From contig JABYQN010000002.1 in NCBI GenBank assembly GCA_022606135.1, forward strand, positions 3,720,001-3,784,000: a stretch of DNA of 64,000 nucleotides. Reading direction: 5' to 3'. Position numbers and translations under genes: made by a program. This document shows, in pieces, positions 1 through 11,352 of this stretch; within the stretch, counting starts at the first letter, position 1, and each line of letters starts with the position of its first letter. Under the pieces are notes generated by a model. The model was not told the origin of the DNA. It ran no database searches and saw only the letters and a list, made by a program, of their open reading frames with translations. The stretch is from Fomes fomentarius. Its lineage: Eukaryota; Basidiomycota; Agaricomycetes; Polyporales; Polyporaceae.

Positions 1-15
1 AAGTTCACGCTGAGG

Positions 16-495
16 GTGTCATGGCCTGCTTCAGTACGTACCCTGCAACGCGGAACGACACAGAAACATGCTCATGATACTTCCGTCCTCGCTCAGCATC
101 CAGCAGAGTTTCACATCAGAACATACACCCCACAGTCGCTAGCCAGGCTCATCCAACCGGGTGGTCGTCATCAAAAGCTTCCTGTCGCGGAACCCGCGAC
201 GACAACGACACGACGTATGTTCGCTAGGATCCGCCTTGTCGACACAGGCGTCCAGACGGAGTCGGATGCTATAGTTCCATCCACAACGACTGCGCCAGTC
301 CCATTCATCGTGACGTTGGAGCCGTTGGTCCTTGGAGTCCTGCCTGCATCCCTCTTACCTACGATCGCGGTCATCGTCCTTGTCGCAGTCGTCGCCGGAT
401 TCTTCGTTGTACCGCCCGTGTATAGGTATCTCGCAAACCTCGCGGACGAAGTGAGGAAAGAGACGGCAACGGCCAAGAGCCGTAAAAATGAATGA
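16..495 (+). CDS. 3' part of a membrane-anchored protein (partial)
   Basis: An ORF is open almost to the window edge and stops at 493-495. Its last ~65 residues contain one strong hydrophobic segment (LLPTIAVIVLVAVVAGFF) followed by a short charged tail ending in KSRKNE. This is the layout of a C-terminally anchored membrane protein with a small cytosolic tail. A possible intron (GTATGTTC to GTCCAG, about 217-261) would join the frame at TESDAIV. The 5' part probably lies outside the window, so the first in-window ATG need not be the start. I do not recognise the family and assign no function. A chance ORF cannot be excluded. Confidence 0.35.
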   Translation: MSWPASVRTLQRGTTQKHAHDTSVLAQHPAEFHIRTYTPQSLARLIQPGGRHQKLPVAEPATTTTRRMFARIRLVDTGVQTESDAIVPSTTTAPVPFIVTLEPLVLGVLPASLLPTIAVIVLVAVVAGFFVVPPVYRYLANLADEVRKETATAKSRKNE

Positions 496-759
496 TGACG
501 CGGGGTTGTATGGACACACAATTACTGTTACTGTTCTTTGGTGTACGGATACAGACGGGACAGCGTACACATAGCACATACAGTAGATGTCTTCGTGACG
601 GTGCCAAAGAGTCAACCATCTCCACAGGGTGGCATGACAATTGATCTCGTACATACCATCCTATCCACAAAACAAGAGTCTCGGATGAAATCGCAGTGCC
701 TTACATACATAGAAATGTTCTCGCGTCGTCAAGCTTCCCCACCCTTGCCCATGTTCGCC

Positions 760-3519
760 TCAGGCAACCGTATCCAACTCACACAAGAAGACCGCGGCCA
801 TCCACGCGAGCACAATCTCCACACGGGGGCCATGCAGAGGGATGTTGATGTTCAACGGCCTCTTGTTCTTGCTCTTCCCGTTCACCTTCTCCGTTGCAAC
901 CTGCTCCGCCTTCTCCCTCTGGCGCTTCGCCACCGGTGCGAGCAGAATCCGCGCAGCGTCCAGCGCCTCAAGCAGATCTTCCCTCTCCCTCTCCTTCTCA
1001 ACGTCAATGCCACCACTGGCGCCGGTACGTCCATTGGATGATGGGGAAGGGGGCGCCTGGTAGCTCGAACTGGAGCTCGACCCGTTCACGCCAAACGCGC
1101 ATGCGGCGGCCGAGCCCGAAGCTCCCGAGCCATAGCAATCGGCGTCAGACGATGAGAGCGAGGGCGACGGCGGAGTGGGAATCCGGTTCACTTCCTTCGC
1201 CTTGTGCGACGACGACGACGACGACGAAGAGGTGGAGGAACACGCGGGCGAGCGCGAGCGCGGAGGGGCCTCGATCGCGAGCTGTTTTGAGTTCGCGCGG
1301 CTGAGCGAGTGCGGCTGGATACCGTTCTTCCACCCACCGGCGAGGCGCTCGAGGACTTCGACGAACTCTGCTTGGGCCATCGAGCGCGGCGGCAGGAACA
1401 CGGGGTACCCTTCGAGCCCATCTACGAGCGCCGCTGTGCGGGAGAACGCGGGGAGGAGTCCGGGGAAGTCGCCGAGCATCAGGAAGCAGATCAGGATGCT
1501 GAAGTGGCTCTCCACGAGCAGGGGGTGGTATGTCGTGAACATGGGCGTCGTGTCTGGCACGGGCGGTGGAGTGCTCTGGCTACCTGGGCGCAGGGACTCG
1601 GAGAGCAAGAACGCGTACTCTGTGCGCTGCGCGATATCGGTGTCGTTGTAACTGGGTGGGCCCTCCAACGTGTCGAAATGGGATAGGAACTGCCGATGGT
1701 CGCGCATGCTTTTCTTGACGAGCGTTACGATCTGTTCTCGAAACGCGGGGTCTGCGAGCACCTGCCGGTACGCTTGCAACTTAGTGCCATCACGTCTACC
1801 GAGAGGTCCGTCCGGGTTTCCGATCTCCACCCCACCGTACAGCCCGTTTTCCACATAGCAGAGCCGCATCTCTGCGCCATCGACGGTAGGCACTTTGACG
1901 ATACCCTCAAGCTTGAATATTGCCTCTTCGACCAAGAAGACGGCATGCTGGAGATACGTGGCCGCGCGCAGGAACAGGCATTGAGGTTCAATGGGCTCTG
2001 GAGCGTCAGGTAGTACGGAGGGGTGCAGGAGGATAGACTCTCCATCCGGTCCCTCGATGCTGAGACCTTCTGTGCCTTCAGTGCTGGAACTCGTTCCATT
2101 CGGAGGCGCCTGTCCGTTCGTCTTCGCACCTCCCGCTTTCCCCTTCTTCTTCTTTGTACCCTTTGCTTTCTGCTTATCGCCCACATTGCTGTTGAGATGT
2201 GCAGACCGCGCCTTCCGTATGACGCGCGCTTCCTTGATAGCGTGAGTGAAGTCCTTCGCGGCAAGAGCATACTCGTCGCGGAAGCAGTGTACTATGCCTC
2301 GTGTACGATAAAACTCTAAGCGGTGGGGGTTCCCTGCTATGAGGTTGTCCAAGAGCTGCGTAGACGTAGATTCCGCCAACTGCCGCGAGGGTATCTTCTC
2401 GTGGAAGAAATGCACATATCGTGCGTCCACGTCGGAAGGATCTGATGAACAGTCAGCTGGGGGCACGAAAAATGAATGGAGAGTAGCCACACGCACCAAC
2501 TTTCAGCACGCGCTCCGCTATGTCGTCGAAGACGCTCCCTCCCTGCATCACCATCACGCTGGACGCGATCTCGTCCGTCTTGTACGCCGCGGCGAGCTTC
2601 TGGACCGCCAGCGCCCGCAGCCGATGCACACGCATGGCAGACATGGCAACATTTCTGCCACCGCCATCGCCTACTCCGCCCAAGCCTAAGGACTGTGCGG
2701 TTGCCCATGCGCTACCGTTCATCCCGGCACCTCCGCGCATCGAGCCCAGAGCCGCAGCAGAGAGCCCGGAGCTTGCACGTACAGAGAGTTCGGCGGCTTC
2801 ATCAATGAGTCTTCGGATGTGTGTCACCGAGCGGAAGACTCCCGGGTCGATCGGAGGAGGCGTGGCCTTGCCCGGCTGGGGTACGGGGAATAGTGGAGGT
2901 GGGGGCAGCGCTGTGAACGTAGCTCGTGGGGAATCCGGTGGAGAGTAATCCCCCAGACTAGCAAAGCCGCGGTCGCGTTGCTTCAGAGAAGGATACGAGG
3001 GGGTCGAGGTAATGGGAGGCGGCAGTGTAGGAAGCTTGGAGTCAGCCGCCGAGAGCGTTGCCGGGTCAAGATTGAGCAGGAGGAGCGACTCGAGAAGCTC
3101 GAGGGGGAGCTGCAGCCAAGGACCCTATAGCGTCGTTCAAGACGTGCCTCCGTCTGGATAGAGCAGCAAGATGTATAGTGAAAACGTACGTGATACGAGC
3201 TGATATACCGCCAGTGCTTGTTTCGACTTATGCAGAGGACCGGAGGACGGCCGTGCTCCTCGTCGCGTCCGTCGGCGGGATTTCCTTTGCTCGCTGCCGA
3301 CTGGTCCTTCGCCTTCGCGCTCTTCTTGGCTTTCTTCTTTTTCTTTTTCTTCGCCTGTCCGGCGGCCTCGGGGATGTCTGCGCCGTCGATGGTCGAGTCT
3401 GGTAGTGGAGACGTCGGGGACGTCGATCGAGAAGTGTGCGTAGAGGGTGGGGTGGGTAGCATGTCTGCGCCGTGGTCGTCGCGTTCGCGATTAGGACAGT
3501 CGGATATGGAGGTTGACAT
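760..3519 (-). CDS. TPR-like conserved fungal protein, 879 aa
   Basis: Three exons join in phase: 3519-3190, 3124-2497 and 2441-760. The introns are 65 and 55 nt (GTACGT/CTATAG and GTGCGT/ATCAG). The N-terminus is low complexity with a lysine run (AKKKKKKKAKK). A long helical region follows, including VTHIRRLIDEAAELS and a segment around HRLEFYRTRGIVHCFRDEYA that has the spacing and residues of tetratricopeptide-type helical repeats. A Lys/Gly and Ser/Thr-rich linker separates further helices, and the C-terminus ends near EIVLAWMAAVF. The TPR-like reading is inference from helix pattern; I know of no assigned function. The protein is likely soluble because there is no signal peptide or clear membrane segment. 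The 40-nt alternative acceptor at 2457 also keeps frame, but the 55-nt intron is more typical here. Confidence 0.75.
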
Positions 3520-5177
3520 GTCGTCTAGCGTGTGGTGGACGATGGCTGTGGTGGTGAGGATAGAGCCCCGAGTGAGCGAGAGTTTGGGCGGACCGGACCC
3601 TCTTCCGCGCTCGCACGGTCAACAGCGGCGTCTATCAATCCAGAACTCTGCTTACCTCTTATGGGAATTCTCCGAGAGTTGAATACTCGAAATTTCACAC
3701 TCGACTTGTCGCGCGTTCGGACGAGCGATAGGACGACCTGCGTAGGAATCTGTTCACTGGCACCTTTTATACACCACAGTTCCGAAATAATGTCGATAGT
3801 CTACACCGCCTGACAGCCACGCCTGAAAGGTCACCGTGAGAGATTAACCACAGTTGAGCTCGTTTTGTACAGCCTTGAGCGCCCCTTGTCGTGCAGGGCG
3901 TTGTGAACAGTCCGTGTGCACTCTGTTAGATTGCACTGAGGGATAACAACATTGAAGGCTTCCATTGCTACCCAAAGCATTTGCTAAAGATTGAACTTTA
4001 AAACGAACTCTTGGCTGTGATTACGAATCTTGGCTCCCAGCGACATTATGCTCTTGAACTTACATGGCGCTTTTCGATCTCGGTTGAAAGTACTGCATCC
4101 AAAGACGCTGGCGTCCTTGAGAACCGAATACAAGGATGGGTGCTAGGCTCTTTGGAATGTCGAACACTGCCTCGTTGTCTACATGGGGACGCCTTTGAGA
4201 CGCAAGCGGTGTTAGATTCCCTTGTCCCCAACGACCCACACGAATCATATAGCTGGCACTAGGATATACGGAATTAGGATAGCGTACGCGCTGCTCATAG
4301 GTAATTACTTAAATGAGACTTACTGAGCTGCTTCGAGATAGCCAATCAGGTACTTAGTTGGTACCTACTCGCTCAACAATTGACAGCCTTGCGTTGCGCG
4401 CCCACAGGAGACGGTTGGCCAAGTGGCTTGATCACGGCTATAGTGATAGTGAGTGGCATTCGGGAATCCCTGACGCTTCAAACAAGGATGCCACATGAGG
4501 CCAGTAAGCCCATTTCGTTAGTTCATACATCGAGGACTAAGTAGATAATCACACCTTTGTTGAGAAAGAGCTCAATCGGATGGCTTCGGCTTCACCCGGG
4601 CTTGAGAAACGTGCGCTGTGAGTAAGGGCACGTGAATAGAGTATGAAGTTGGGCTTCGGTTGACTGGGCGCACGAATATCACAATTGTTGCAGTAAAGGG
4701 TCTGGCCCAGGCGACACTGCACTTCGATACTTTTCCGAGTCGACATTGGTCGAGACTCAGAGGGGGCCCCGCCCACCATGCGGCATGAGAGCAGAGTTGG
4801 CCAGGTCCCGAGTTAACACGAGGGGTATCTTTCCGCCGTTGAGGTCAGGTTTTGACTTGTACCTCTTGCCGTATTCGAAGAAACAAGCTTCAGCTGAGAA
4901 GTTCCAGCGAGTCGGACGAGAGGAGAGGTTCGCACACACGCGCGCCAACAACCATCGCCGATCAACTCATACAAGGCAACCGTTTAGGTTCGTCGGTTCA
5001 GTGGCACCTGGCCCGTGCCCTGGAGCTGCCTGGTCAGCTGCCCCAGTGCCCGGTTCTCCCCAGTTGATATATACCCCCAACCTCGTCGATACCCACCATC
5101 GCGCATCATCCTAACGCCGCGCCCAGTCCCACATTCATACCGCTCGACTCAAGCCTCATCATTGGACTCACTGGGCC
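3520..5177. other. Intergenic, no gene recognised
   Basis: About 1.65 kb between the start of the TPR-like gene and the next plus-strand gene. Only short ORFs without family resemblance or splice continuity are present. A tRNA-like A box (TGGCCAAGTGG) near 4417 lacks a convincing B box and acceptor stem and was rejected. Confidence 0.6.
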
Positions 5178-5707
5178 ATGGCAGACTCCTCGGCTCTCGC
5201 CCAGCATCCCCCGGCTCGTGAGTCCCGCCATGCTCGGATTCGCAGCATAATCACGAGCACGAGCTCGATTATGTGTTAACGCTCACAACCTCTTCCTGTT
5301 CACAGTGAAGGTCGGTGGACGGAGACTTTCACTCAGCTCCCGCCCTCGCCCACTCCCACCTACTACGTACGTTATACGCAGCCTCACCTTGTGCATGTAC
5401 AGGTCTCCTGATCATTATGACATACAGCAGCGAGGCCCAGAAGCCGACCGAACACGGGGCGGAGACTCCAGTTGACTACCCTCGCCCCGCTCCGCCTGGC
5501 GAACAGCCCCCACCACACCACCAGGACGACGAAGTGCCTAAGCGAAAGCAAGGCACCGGCGCAGACGAGCACGAGCGCCGCCTTCAGGAGAACCTGCACA
5601 GGAAGGCCGAACAGAACAGGCCGAAGAAGGAGCTCCAGGCCAACGCTAAGCCTGTCGGCGCGGGAGGTCGTATCAGTCAGCCTGCGGGCAAGGGCTTCGG
5701 CGTTTGA
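5178..5707 (+). CDS. Small hydrophilic protein, unknown
   Basis: The secure part is the last exon (from the ATG at 5417 to the TGA at 5705-5707). It encodes about 96 charged, Pro/Gln/Lys-rich residues including DEHERRLQENLHRKAEQN and the tail ISQPAGKGFGV. A better gene start is ATG 5178 (MADSSALAQHPPA), with exon 1 ending at 5217 before GTGAGT, a middle exon of about 60 nt ending at a GTACGT donor near 5364, and the last exon. One phase-consistent route uses acceptors near 5305 and 5425, but other acceptors also work. The protein has no membrane segment or signal peptide and looks intrinsically disordered. I do not recognise the family. Confidence 0.5.
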
Positions 5708-6043
5708 AACTTGAAGCTTGAAGAAACAAGTACTCACGTAGTGCGCTATCAATATCACCTTGTACGACTAGCGGCGACGATGCGATTGTGTCGCGTTGTA
5801 CGATACAGAACAACGACGTTTGAGTCTCACACCATGTACTTGTATGGTAGCTGTAACATAGACCCACAATCGCGTGACAAGTTGCATAGCAGGCAGCGAA
5901 TTATTATCATGGACGGTAAGCGTGCATAGATTGCTTGGTTGCGTGGACATATTGGGCATGGATGCGTGCGGAGCGATGCGGATGGAAAGCGAAGAATACA
6001 ACAGGATGTGACAGACAACACAACACCGTCTCACGTCTGACGT
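5708..6043. other. Convergent intergenic spacer
   Basis: 336 bp between the stop of the plus-strand small protein and the stop of RPL28 on the minus strand. It holds the two 3' regions only; I see no gene. Confidence 0.6.
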
Positions 6044-7062
6044 CTATGCAGATGCAGCCTTGGCCTTCTTCCCCCGAACCTTCTTTGGTGGTGCGGCCTT
6101 CTTTTCCTTCTTCGCGGCGATGAGGGCAGAGACGCGCGCAAGAGCAGCCTACAACGACAGATTTGTATGAGTATGACGCACGCGAGAGGATGAATCAGAT
6201 GGAGAAATGTAGAAGTAGAAGGGCATGAAAAGATGAGAGGGAGAAGGTTGAGGCATGTGAGCCCCAAAGAGTCGGGCGAACCGCGAGGAGCATCGAACGG
6301 GACCCGATAGCGACATGGGGCGTGTCTGGCAGAGATTTGATCGGTCTCTTCCCAGACCTCGCGATCTTGCACGTCATGTCCACACCCAACTTTCGTATTG
6401 CCTTGCGGCGGTCCAGCGGGCTCTAGATGGTGCATAATCCAGGGAACAGAAGAAGATAATGACAATTCGGTTTCTCGCACATTGACGAGTAGAAAGGCAG
6501 GCATCCCTAGACGCGACGCCGCGATGGAAAGAAGAACGAGCAGAAAGGAGTAACACTCACGGCTCTGAGGTCAGGGCGGTACCCGCGCTTGGCGAGCTTC
6601 GCAGTCACACCAGCCGCGCGGCGGCCACCTGAGCGGGGACGGACAGTAGAGGTAGCAACCCCAGGACGAACAGAGGTGGGAGTAGCACCCTTCTTGCGGG
6701 TGATCAACTGGATGCCGGACTCGGTGTCCTTTACCGTGATGGTCTGTTGTGGGCGCTTGGTATGATATACACAAAATAGTACACTTTAGCTGGACGCACC
6801 TTCTCATTTGCAAGGCCGGAGTATTTGAACGAGTGGATGTTCGTCAAGTTGCCCTATCGCGAGGAGATTCAGTACGTCTCCTCATGAAACTGACAAATTG
6901 ACTCACAGGCTCCTTGGAGAGGATGGGACCCTCCTGGAGGCGCTTGACGATGAACGCGTTGTTGTTCTGTGACACCAAACGATCCCTTGGTCAATCGCAA
7001 CGCCTAGATATGTAAGGGGGAATACACACGCGGAGGAGGAGCCACTGGAGGTCGCTGGACAT
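6044..7062 (-). CDS. RPL28: 60S ribosomal protein L28 (eL28)
   Basis: Five exons, all phase 0: 7062-7030, 6966-6907, 6853-6800, 6743-6561 and 6148-6044. They give 144 residues starting MSSDLQWLLLR and ending KKAKAASA. The order of conserved blocks (NNAFIVKR, FSKEP-type SKEPGNLTN, HSFKYSGLANEKTI, a KKG..P.SV.P loop, RRAAGVTAKLAKRGYRPDLR) is that of eukaryotic L28e proteins, and the length is normal. It is a structural protein of the large ribosomal subunit. The first exon is only 11 codons, typical of basidiomycete ribosomal protein genes with introns clustered at the 5' end. The last intron (6149-6560) is 412 nt against 53-63 nt for introns 1-2 and may host an RNA (separate entry). The gene is divergent from the gene starting at 7791. 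Confidence 0.95.
6253..6357 (-). ncRNA. Candidate intronic H/ACA-like snoRNA
   Basis: Within intron 4 of RPL28, sense strand, two hairpins lie back to back. The 5' hairpin (6357-6324) has arms GTCTGG/CCAGAC plus an inner AGAGA/TCTCT stem. The 3' hairpin (6321-6261) has a lower stem GCCCC/GGGGC, an internal loop (10 nt left, 7 nt right), an upper stem CGGG/CCCG, then TC and the trinucleotide ACA at 6258-6256. The distance from the upper stem to ACA is 14 nt, which fits the 14-16 nt rule for H/ACA pseudouridine pockets, and three bases follow ACA. Against it: I find no ANANNA H box between the hairpins, the 5' hairpin is short, and I could not assign an rRNA target. Ribosomal protein introns are known snoRNA hosts. 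Confidence 0.35.
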
Positions 7063-7790
7063 CTTGAGGACGGTGCTGTACGCTACTTTTCGGTTGGGCG
7101 GGAACGTTGGCGGTGGTGGCTGAGAGGAACTATGTAGTAATAAACACCGCCAAATACCATCAATCGCCTCACAAACCCTAACCCCAAGCCAGCGGAAGAT
7201 GCCGTCTCCCCGACATCAAGTATTCCAATTTACATAGAGTCGCGCGTTGCTTGTGAACGACTGACCGCGTCGGCTCATGCATAGGCCTCGTGGCCACTCC
7301 TACTGGCTGCCTGGCTGCTTTACCTGTCGCTCTGTGTGCCCGCTTTATAGCTTTCTCGGATGCCATGGACGCAGGCGAGTTAGAAGACGTCATATGCTCC
7401 AGCTCCAGGTTTCAGGTTGGCACGAACCGACCGCGTCACGATTCGGATTAGCCTAGGCAGCGCGCCCCACGTTGACTTCAAAACTGCTGCTCGCTGCCGT
7501 CGGGGAGCTTGCCTCTGCACGCCGCGCTCTCCAGCTCAAATTACCGGTCATGGCGCCGTCTACGATCGCGACCAGTCCAGCGATTCCACGGCACCTTCAA
7601 AGTCTCTCCGTCAAGCTCACGGATGGGATTCTGAAGCCGCCAAGGCTCCGGCGACACAAGCGCAGCAGCAGCAGTTTCCAGCCCCGTCGAGGCCGGCCGT
7701 CGTCCCCACTCGCCCGCAACGTCATTACACTGAGGAAGTGCGGTTGCATCACTGAACGATTCAAACCTCGGTTCTCGTTCAGCACTCGCG
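7063..7790. promoter_or_regulatory. Divergent promoter region
   Basis: 728 bp separate the start codons of RPL28 (minus) and the coiled-coil gene (plus), so both promoters must lie here. I see no strong TATA box for RPL28, as is common for ribosomal protein genes. No gene is recognised inside. Confidence 0.5.
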
Positions 7791-9305
7791 ATGAGCCAGC
7801 TGTACGGACTACGCCATGTCGAGGTGAGATTACGGCACACTGGCGCTGCACTTCAGTTGTTCTAACGCGTTTTGTGTACTAGAGCACATCAGCGATTGGT
7901 CGGATAGGTTCCATGACGAACTCATCGCACGCTTCGAGATACTCAATCAGAATCTGAGCGCACTACGAAGCTACTTAGCTCTGGTATGTTGCCGAATGGC
8001 TTACTCTCGTCATGAACCCCCTTCTCAACGGAACTGCAGGAGAGAGGTTCTCAGATACCCGCAACACCATCAGGACTGCCCACGACCATCGGCGGAGACT
8101 GCCTGTCGTACTGAATAAGATCCAGTCTTCTTGCATTCTATACCTGTCTGTCTCTTGATATCCATCCGTTTCTTGATACACTTGCCTTCTCAGGCAGCGT
8201 GATCTACGGTCTGCCATGGAAGCGCCAGAAGCGTGTCTCCAGAGCTGGACGGGGCCCCGCAACCTCTGCGTACTCTCACCTTCCTTACTGCAGGCACTCG
8301 AGAAGCGAGCTCATCCTACCGCTGTACACCCGGGAGCAACCACGAACTCTGATCCCGTATCTCGATTGTGCAAGCCAGTGGGCATCAATGACATCGAGAG
8401 GTTTGCTCCAGTTACTCGCGTCCACGTGCTCGTGCTTCAGCCTGCTCGGACCTTTGAACCATAACCCCTTAGAATGCACTGCAGCAAGTCGCGCCTTCGA
8501 TAGTCGAAGGGATCTGTGTGGGCTGCTGTCTCCCCTTCCAACTCGCTGCTATATTGATATCTTTTCCACCGTTGCTCCCGCTGAGACCCCCAGAACACAA
8601 GAAGGCACTGGTAGAAGGCCGCAGGAGCAGGAGAGACTGCTGCGGCATGCTCACATTCATCCAGATCATATAAACCCACCAGGATTCAGCTCAGTCTCGA
8701 GGTATCTATCGTCCAGCGCACGTTCTACCGCCTCCGCCTTCACGCATACTAATGCTGCTCCAAACACTAGTACTGCCCCCGGTGGTGCTCCCTGCTCACG
8801 TCCTCCCCGGATACCGGGGCCGCCGCTCCCACCACCGTCAGTTCTCCAAGCATCGCCGCCAGTTCCCGCTCCCGCCCTCCCCTCTCCGCACCTCGATCAC
8901 CGTGGGGGAGGACGGTACGCTGACGGAGCACACGGAGGTGAAAAGAACCGTTGATGTCCTCTACCGCGCGGGCAGCAAAGCTCACTGTCGATGCACGATC
9001 CCCCCAAGGTCGACGACCGCACCCGTCAGCTCGCGAGACTGGCGAAGACGACGGCCAAGATGGATGCGCTGATCGACGAGATCCTCACATCCCGGATGCG
9101 CCAGCTGAAGCTAGCAAAGTCAGAGCCGAAGTCCAAGTCACGCAAGGCGCGTCCCTCTCCCAGTACGTCCGTCCAGAATTCTAAGCATCGTGCATACGGA
9201 GTGGCTGACGGGATTGGATCGCGAAGCTATCTGCTCATCTGTAACTGCTGTGCGGATGAGCCGGACACCTAGCCTTCACCCTCTCCAGGTGACAGTGTGG
9301 GGTGA
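7791..9305 (+). CDS. Coiled-coil protein, gene model partly resolved
   Basis: Clear coding segments are visible but the middle is not solved. The 5' exons are 7791-7823 (MSQLYGLRHVE) and 7885-7983 (HISDWSDRFHDELIARF..., helical), then an exon from 8040 (ERGSQIPATPSGLPTTIGG). Near the 3' end, an exon ending at 8937 carries SITVGEDGTLTEHTE. A 38-nt intron joins it in phase to 8976-9162, which has a heptad-like helix (DRTRQLARLAKTTAKMDAL) and a basic tail, and a last exon 9289-9305 adds DSVG. All these junctions are phase-consistent. Between about 8110 and 8850 several frames look plausible, with Pro/Ser-rich text, and I could not choose. It could also be two genes. No membrane segment; family unknown. 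Confidence 0.45.
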
Positions 9306-9557
9306 CGGGTAATCGGGACGGAGTCCAGGACGTAGGGAGGAACGCTACCGGTTCACATGGCCTGTGCGTTTGCTGATAACAACGAGCGTAAACTCGGAAT
9401 TCTCGCCGCAGCCCAGAAGGACAACCTTCAGCGTCATGTAGCGAACACTCTTGTCCCGCAAGCAAGCAGAGTAAAGTAGATAGTATTATAGATCGTGATA
9501 TGATACGAGATGCATGTAAATCTAGTGGCAGCACGGACGCGGCAGCGTGGACACGGA

Positions 9558-11352
9558 TCACCAAAGGCGGTTCGCCTCGCCAGGAACGTCTTGCGCCATC
9601 CGCAACATGATGATGTTCGACGTCAGGCTCGAAAACTACGCGCAACAAGAACCATCAGCATCGTTTCTTCCTACAAAATGTGGAACACAACGCACCCCGT
9701 TCCCGATGATGACCTGTGCGCGCTGCCCGATCAGCATATCCACCGCCTGCGCGATATATTGCTGCTCCCAATCCAGCTCCAGATCGCGACTGCTCACGAT
9801 CTTCTCCCAGCCACCCATCTCGTCCAGCGCCGCCTTCAGTTCCTGCAGCCACGGCTTCTTCGCATTCGTCATGATGAAGATGTTCTTCAGGCCCTGGCCG
9901 GCGGGCGTCGCGCGGATCTGCTCGACCCGCCCAACAATCTGCTTGATGTCTGGGAAGCAGTGCCGCAAGTAGATCTCCTTGCCCTCCTCCGTGTACTCGC
10001 CCCGCCCCGCCGCGGCCGGGGGCTCGAACTGGTCCGGCATCTCGGGAAACTGGTTGAAACCGTTCATGGGCGAAGACCACTTCGCAAAGTGCAGGCAGTG
10101 GCTCTCGAAATCGCCCCGCCGGATGTGGAGCGCGAGCAGGCCGGGTATCGGGGTGTAGGGATAGGCACTGGTGAAGAGGTCGGGGAGCCAGGACGTTTCC
10201 GAGAATAAGTGCCGGTTCGCGAGGAAGCCGTTTTCTACGAGTTGCGACCACCTGAACTGGGTCAAGACTGGAGAGGTTTTGAGCGAGTTCCATATGCCCA
10301 GGACGCGATTGCTTCCGAATATCCTGTACACCGTCTGTAAGAAGACATTCAACCGGAGACGGAGGACGGGCATACCAGATATTGAAAATCTGGGTTGAAA
10401 GCTCGTTGATCTCGACACAACGAGGTAGAGTCTTTAGCTTCTCGACCCAGGTTTGGAGAACGACTCCTGCGTCCTCCTGCGCTTCCATTGTGAACAGTTC
10501 GTCGCTCATCATGACATGTCGCTCCTGTTGAGGGCATACTTGGTCCCAATACTCCTTCCTCACTGCGCGTGGAGCTGGGTCTTCAGGTGGCCAAGGACCA
10601 CCAGCAGCAGGTCCTGTGAAAAGGGAGTGATGATGAACAATCAGTCCCTTCCTGGTGGACGGCAGCCAGGTGAGGACTGACGTGACAAATGTACTCCATC
10701 CACGATGGGTGTAATCATTTGAAGACTCACCTCTCAAATATACTGAGATAGGTATACGTGAAGGGATTGGGTGCCCGAGGTAGTCTGTGATCTCCCGCGC
10801 ATCCTCATTCCATGTGTAGTTCCTGAACACGAACCTGTGGAAACGTCAGGAGGTCATCAGTCCGAATGTGAAGACGCGCCGTACGCTCGACCCGACTCGT
10901 GTGCCAAGTGCGCATTCAGTAGATGCTCTTGCATAGCATTACCCCACCCAGACCCTGATCTACCATAAGCACCGCTCTCTCGGGGGAAAGCACGACGGAG
11001 ATAACATACCGTGCACATGATTGGCGAACCATATGTACTTTCCACGCTTTCCCTCTGGAGGCGGTAACTCCGGATTGTGTTGTGGCAAGTTCCGCTCGGC
11101 GCGCTGATAGTTGTCGTACAGCGGGGGTAGCTTGGGTAGCTGGGATAGTCCAGATTGGTTGTCGGAGCCCCATACAAGGTGTACGATACCTATGCACAAG
11201 ACCGCGAAGACGACGAGACGGAGGATTCGTTTGGTGTAGAAGCGCTTGCATGATGGCTGGTTGCTGCTGCGCCGATACCCAGGCCCATCAGAGCGTGTTG
11301 GGAGAATTTCGAACGAATCTCCGCGCGCGACCTGAGACAGCGAGCGAAGCAT
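9558..11352 (-). CDS. Type II membrane O-fucosyltransferase-like protein, 486 aa
   Basis: Six exons join in phase: 11352-11010, 10954-10885, 10834-10731, 10613-10376, 10323-9696 and 9635-9558 (introns 52-117 nt). Residues 1-41 are cytosolic, 43-61 form one membrane span (RLVVFAVLCIGIVHLVW), and the rest would be lumenal, the usual Golgi glycosyltransferase topology. The catalytic region includes LLALHIRRGDFE (about 316-325), like the arginine-rich nucleotide-sugar motif of GDP-fucose O-fucosyltransferase-like proteins, and the end carries GNGFSSLTSNIIMLRMA, a block typical of fungal members. The fold assignment is by motif; acceptor substrate is unknown. The last exon is only 25 codons and easily missed, because reading through the intron gives a false end at 9636. 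Confidence 0.8.

Noticed and set aside
1201..1235. GAC-type trinucleotide repeat
   Set aside because: It encodes a serine run in the TPR-like protein on the minus strand, so it is coding low complexity and not an independent repeat element.
4408..4490. tRNA-like segment with A box TGGCCAAGTGG and a 5-bp stem with 7-nt loop
   Set aside because: The loop lacks U33, the acceptor arms do not pair and the B-box-like ATTCGGGAATCC deviates from consensus.
8199..8954. 251-codon plus-strand ORF
   Set aside because: Long open frame in GC-rich DNA; the coding-like segments of this locus lie in other frames joined by introns, so the ORF as a whole is not a gene.
9510..10208. 232-codon plus-strand ORF
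   Set aside because: It is antisense to the O-fucosyltransferase-like exons, which show clear coding character and splice continuity.
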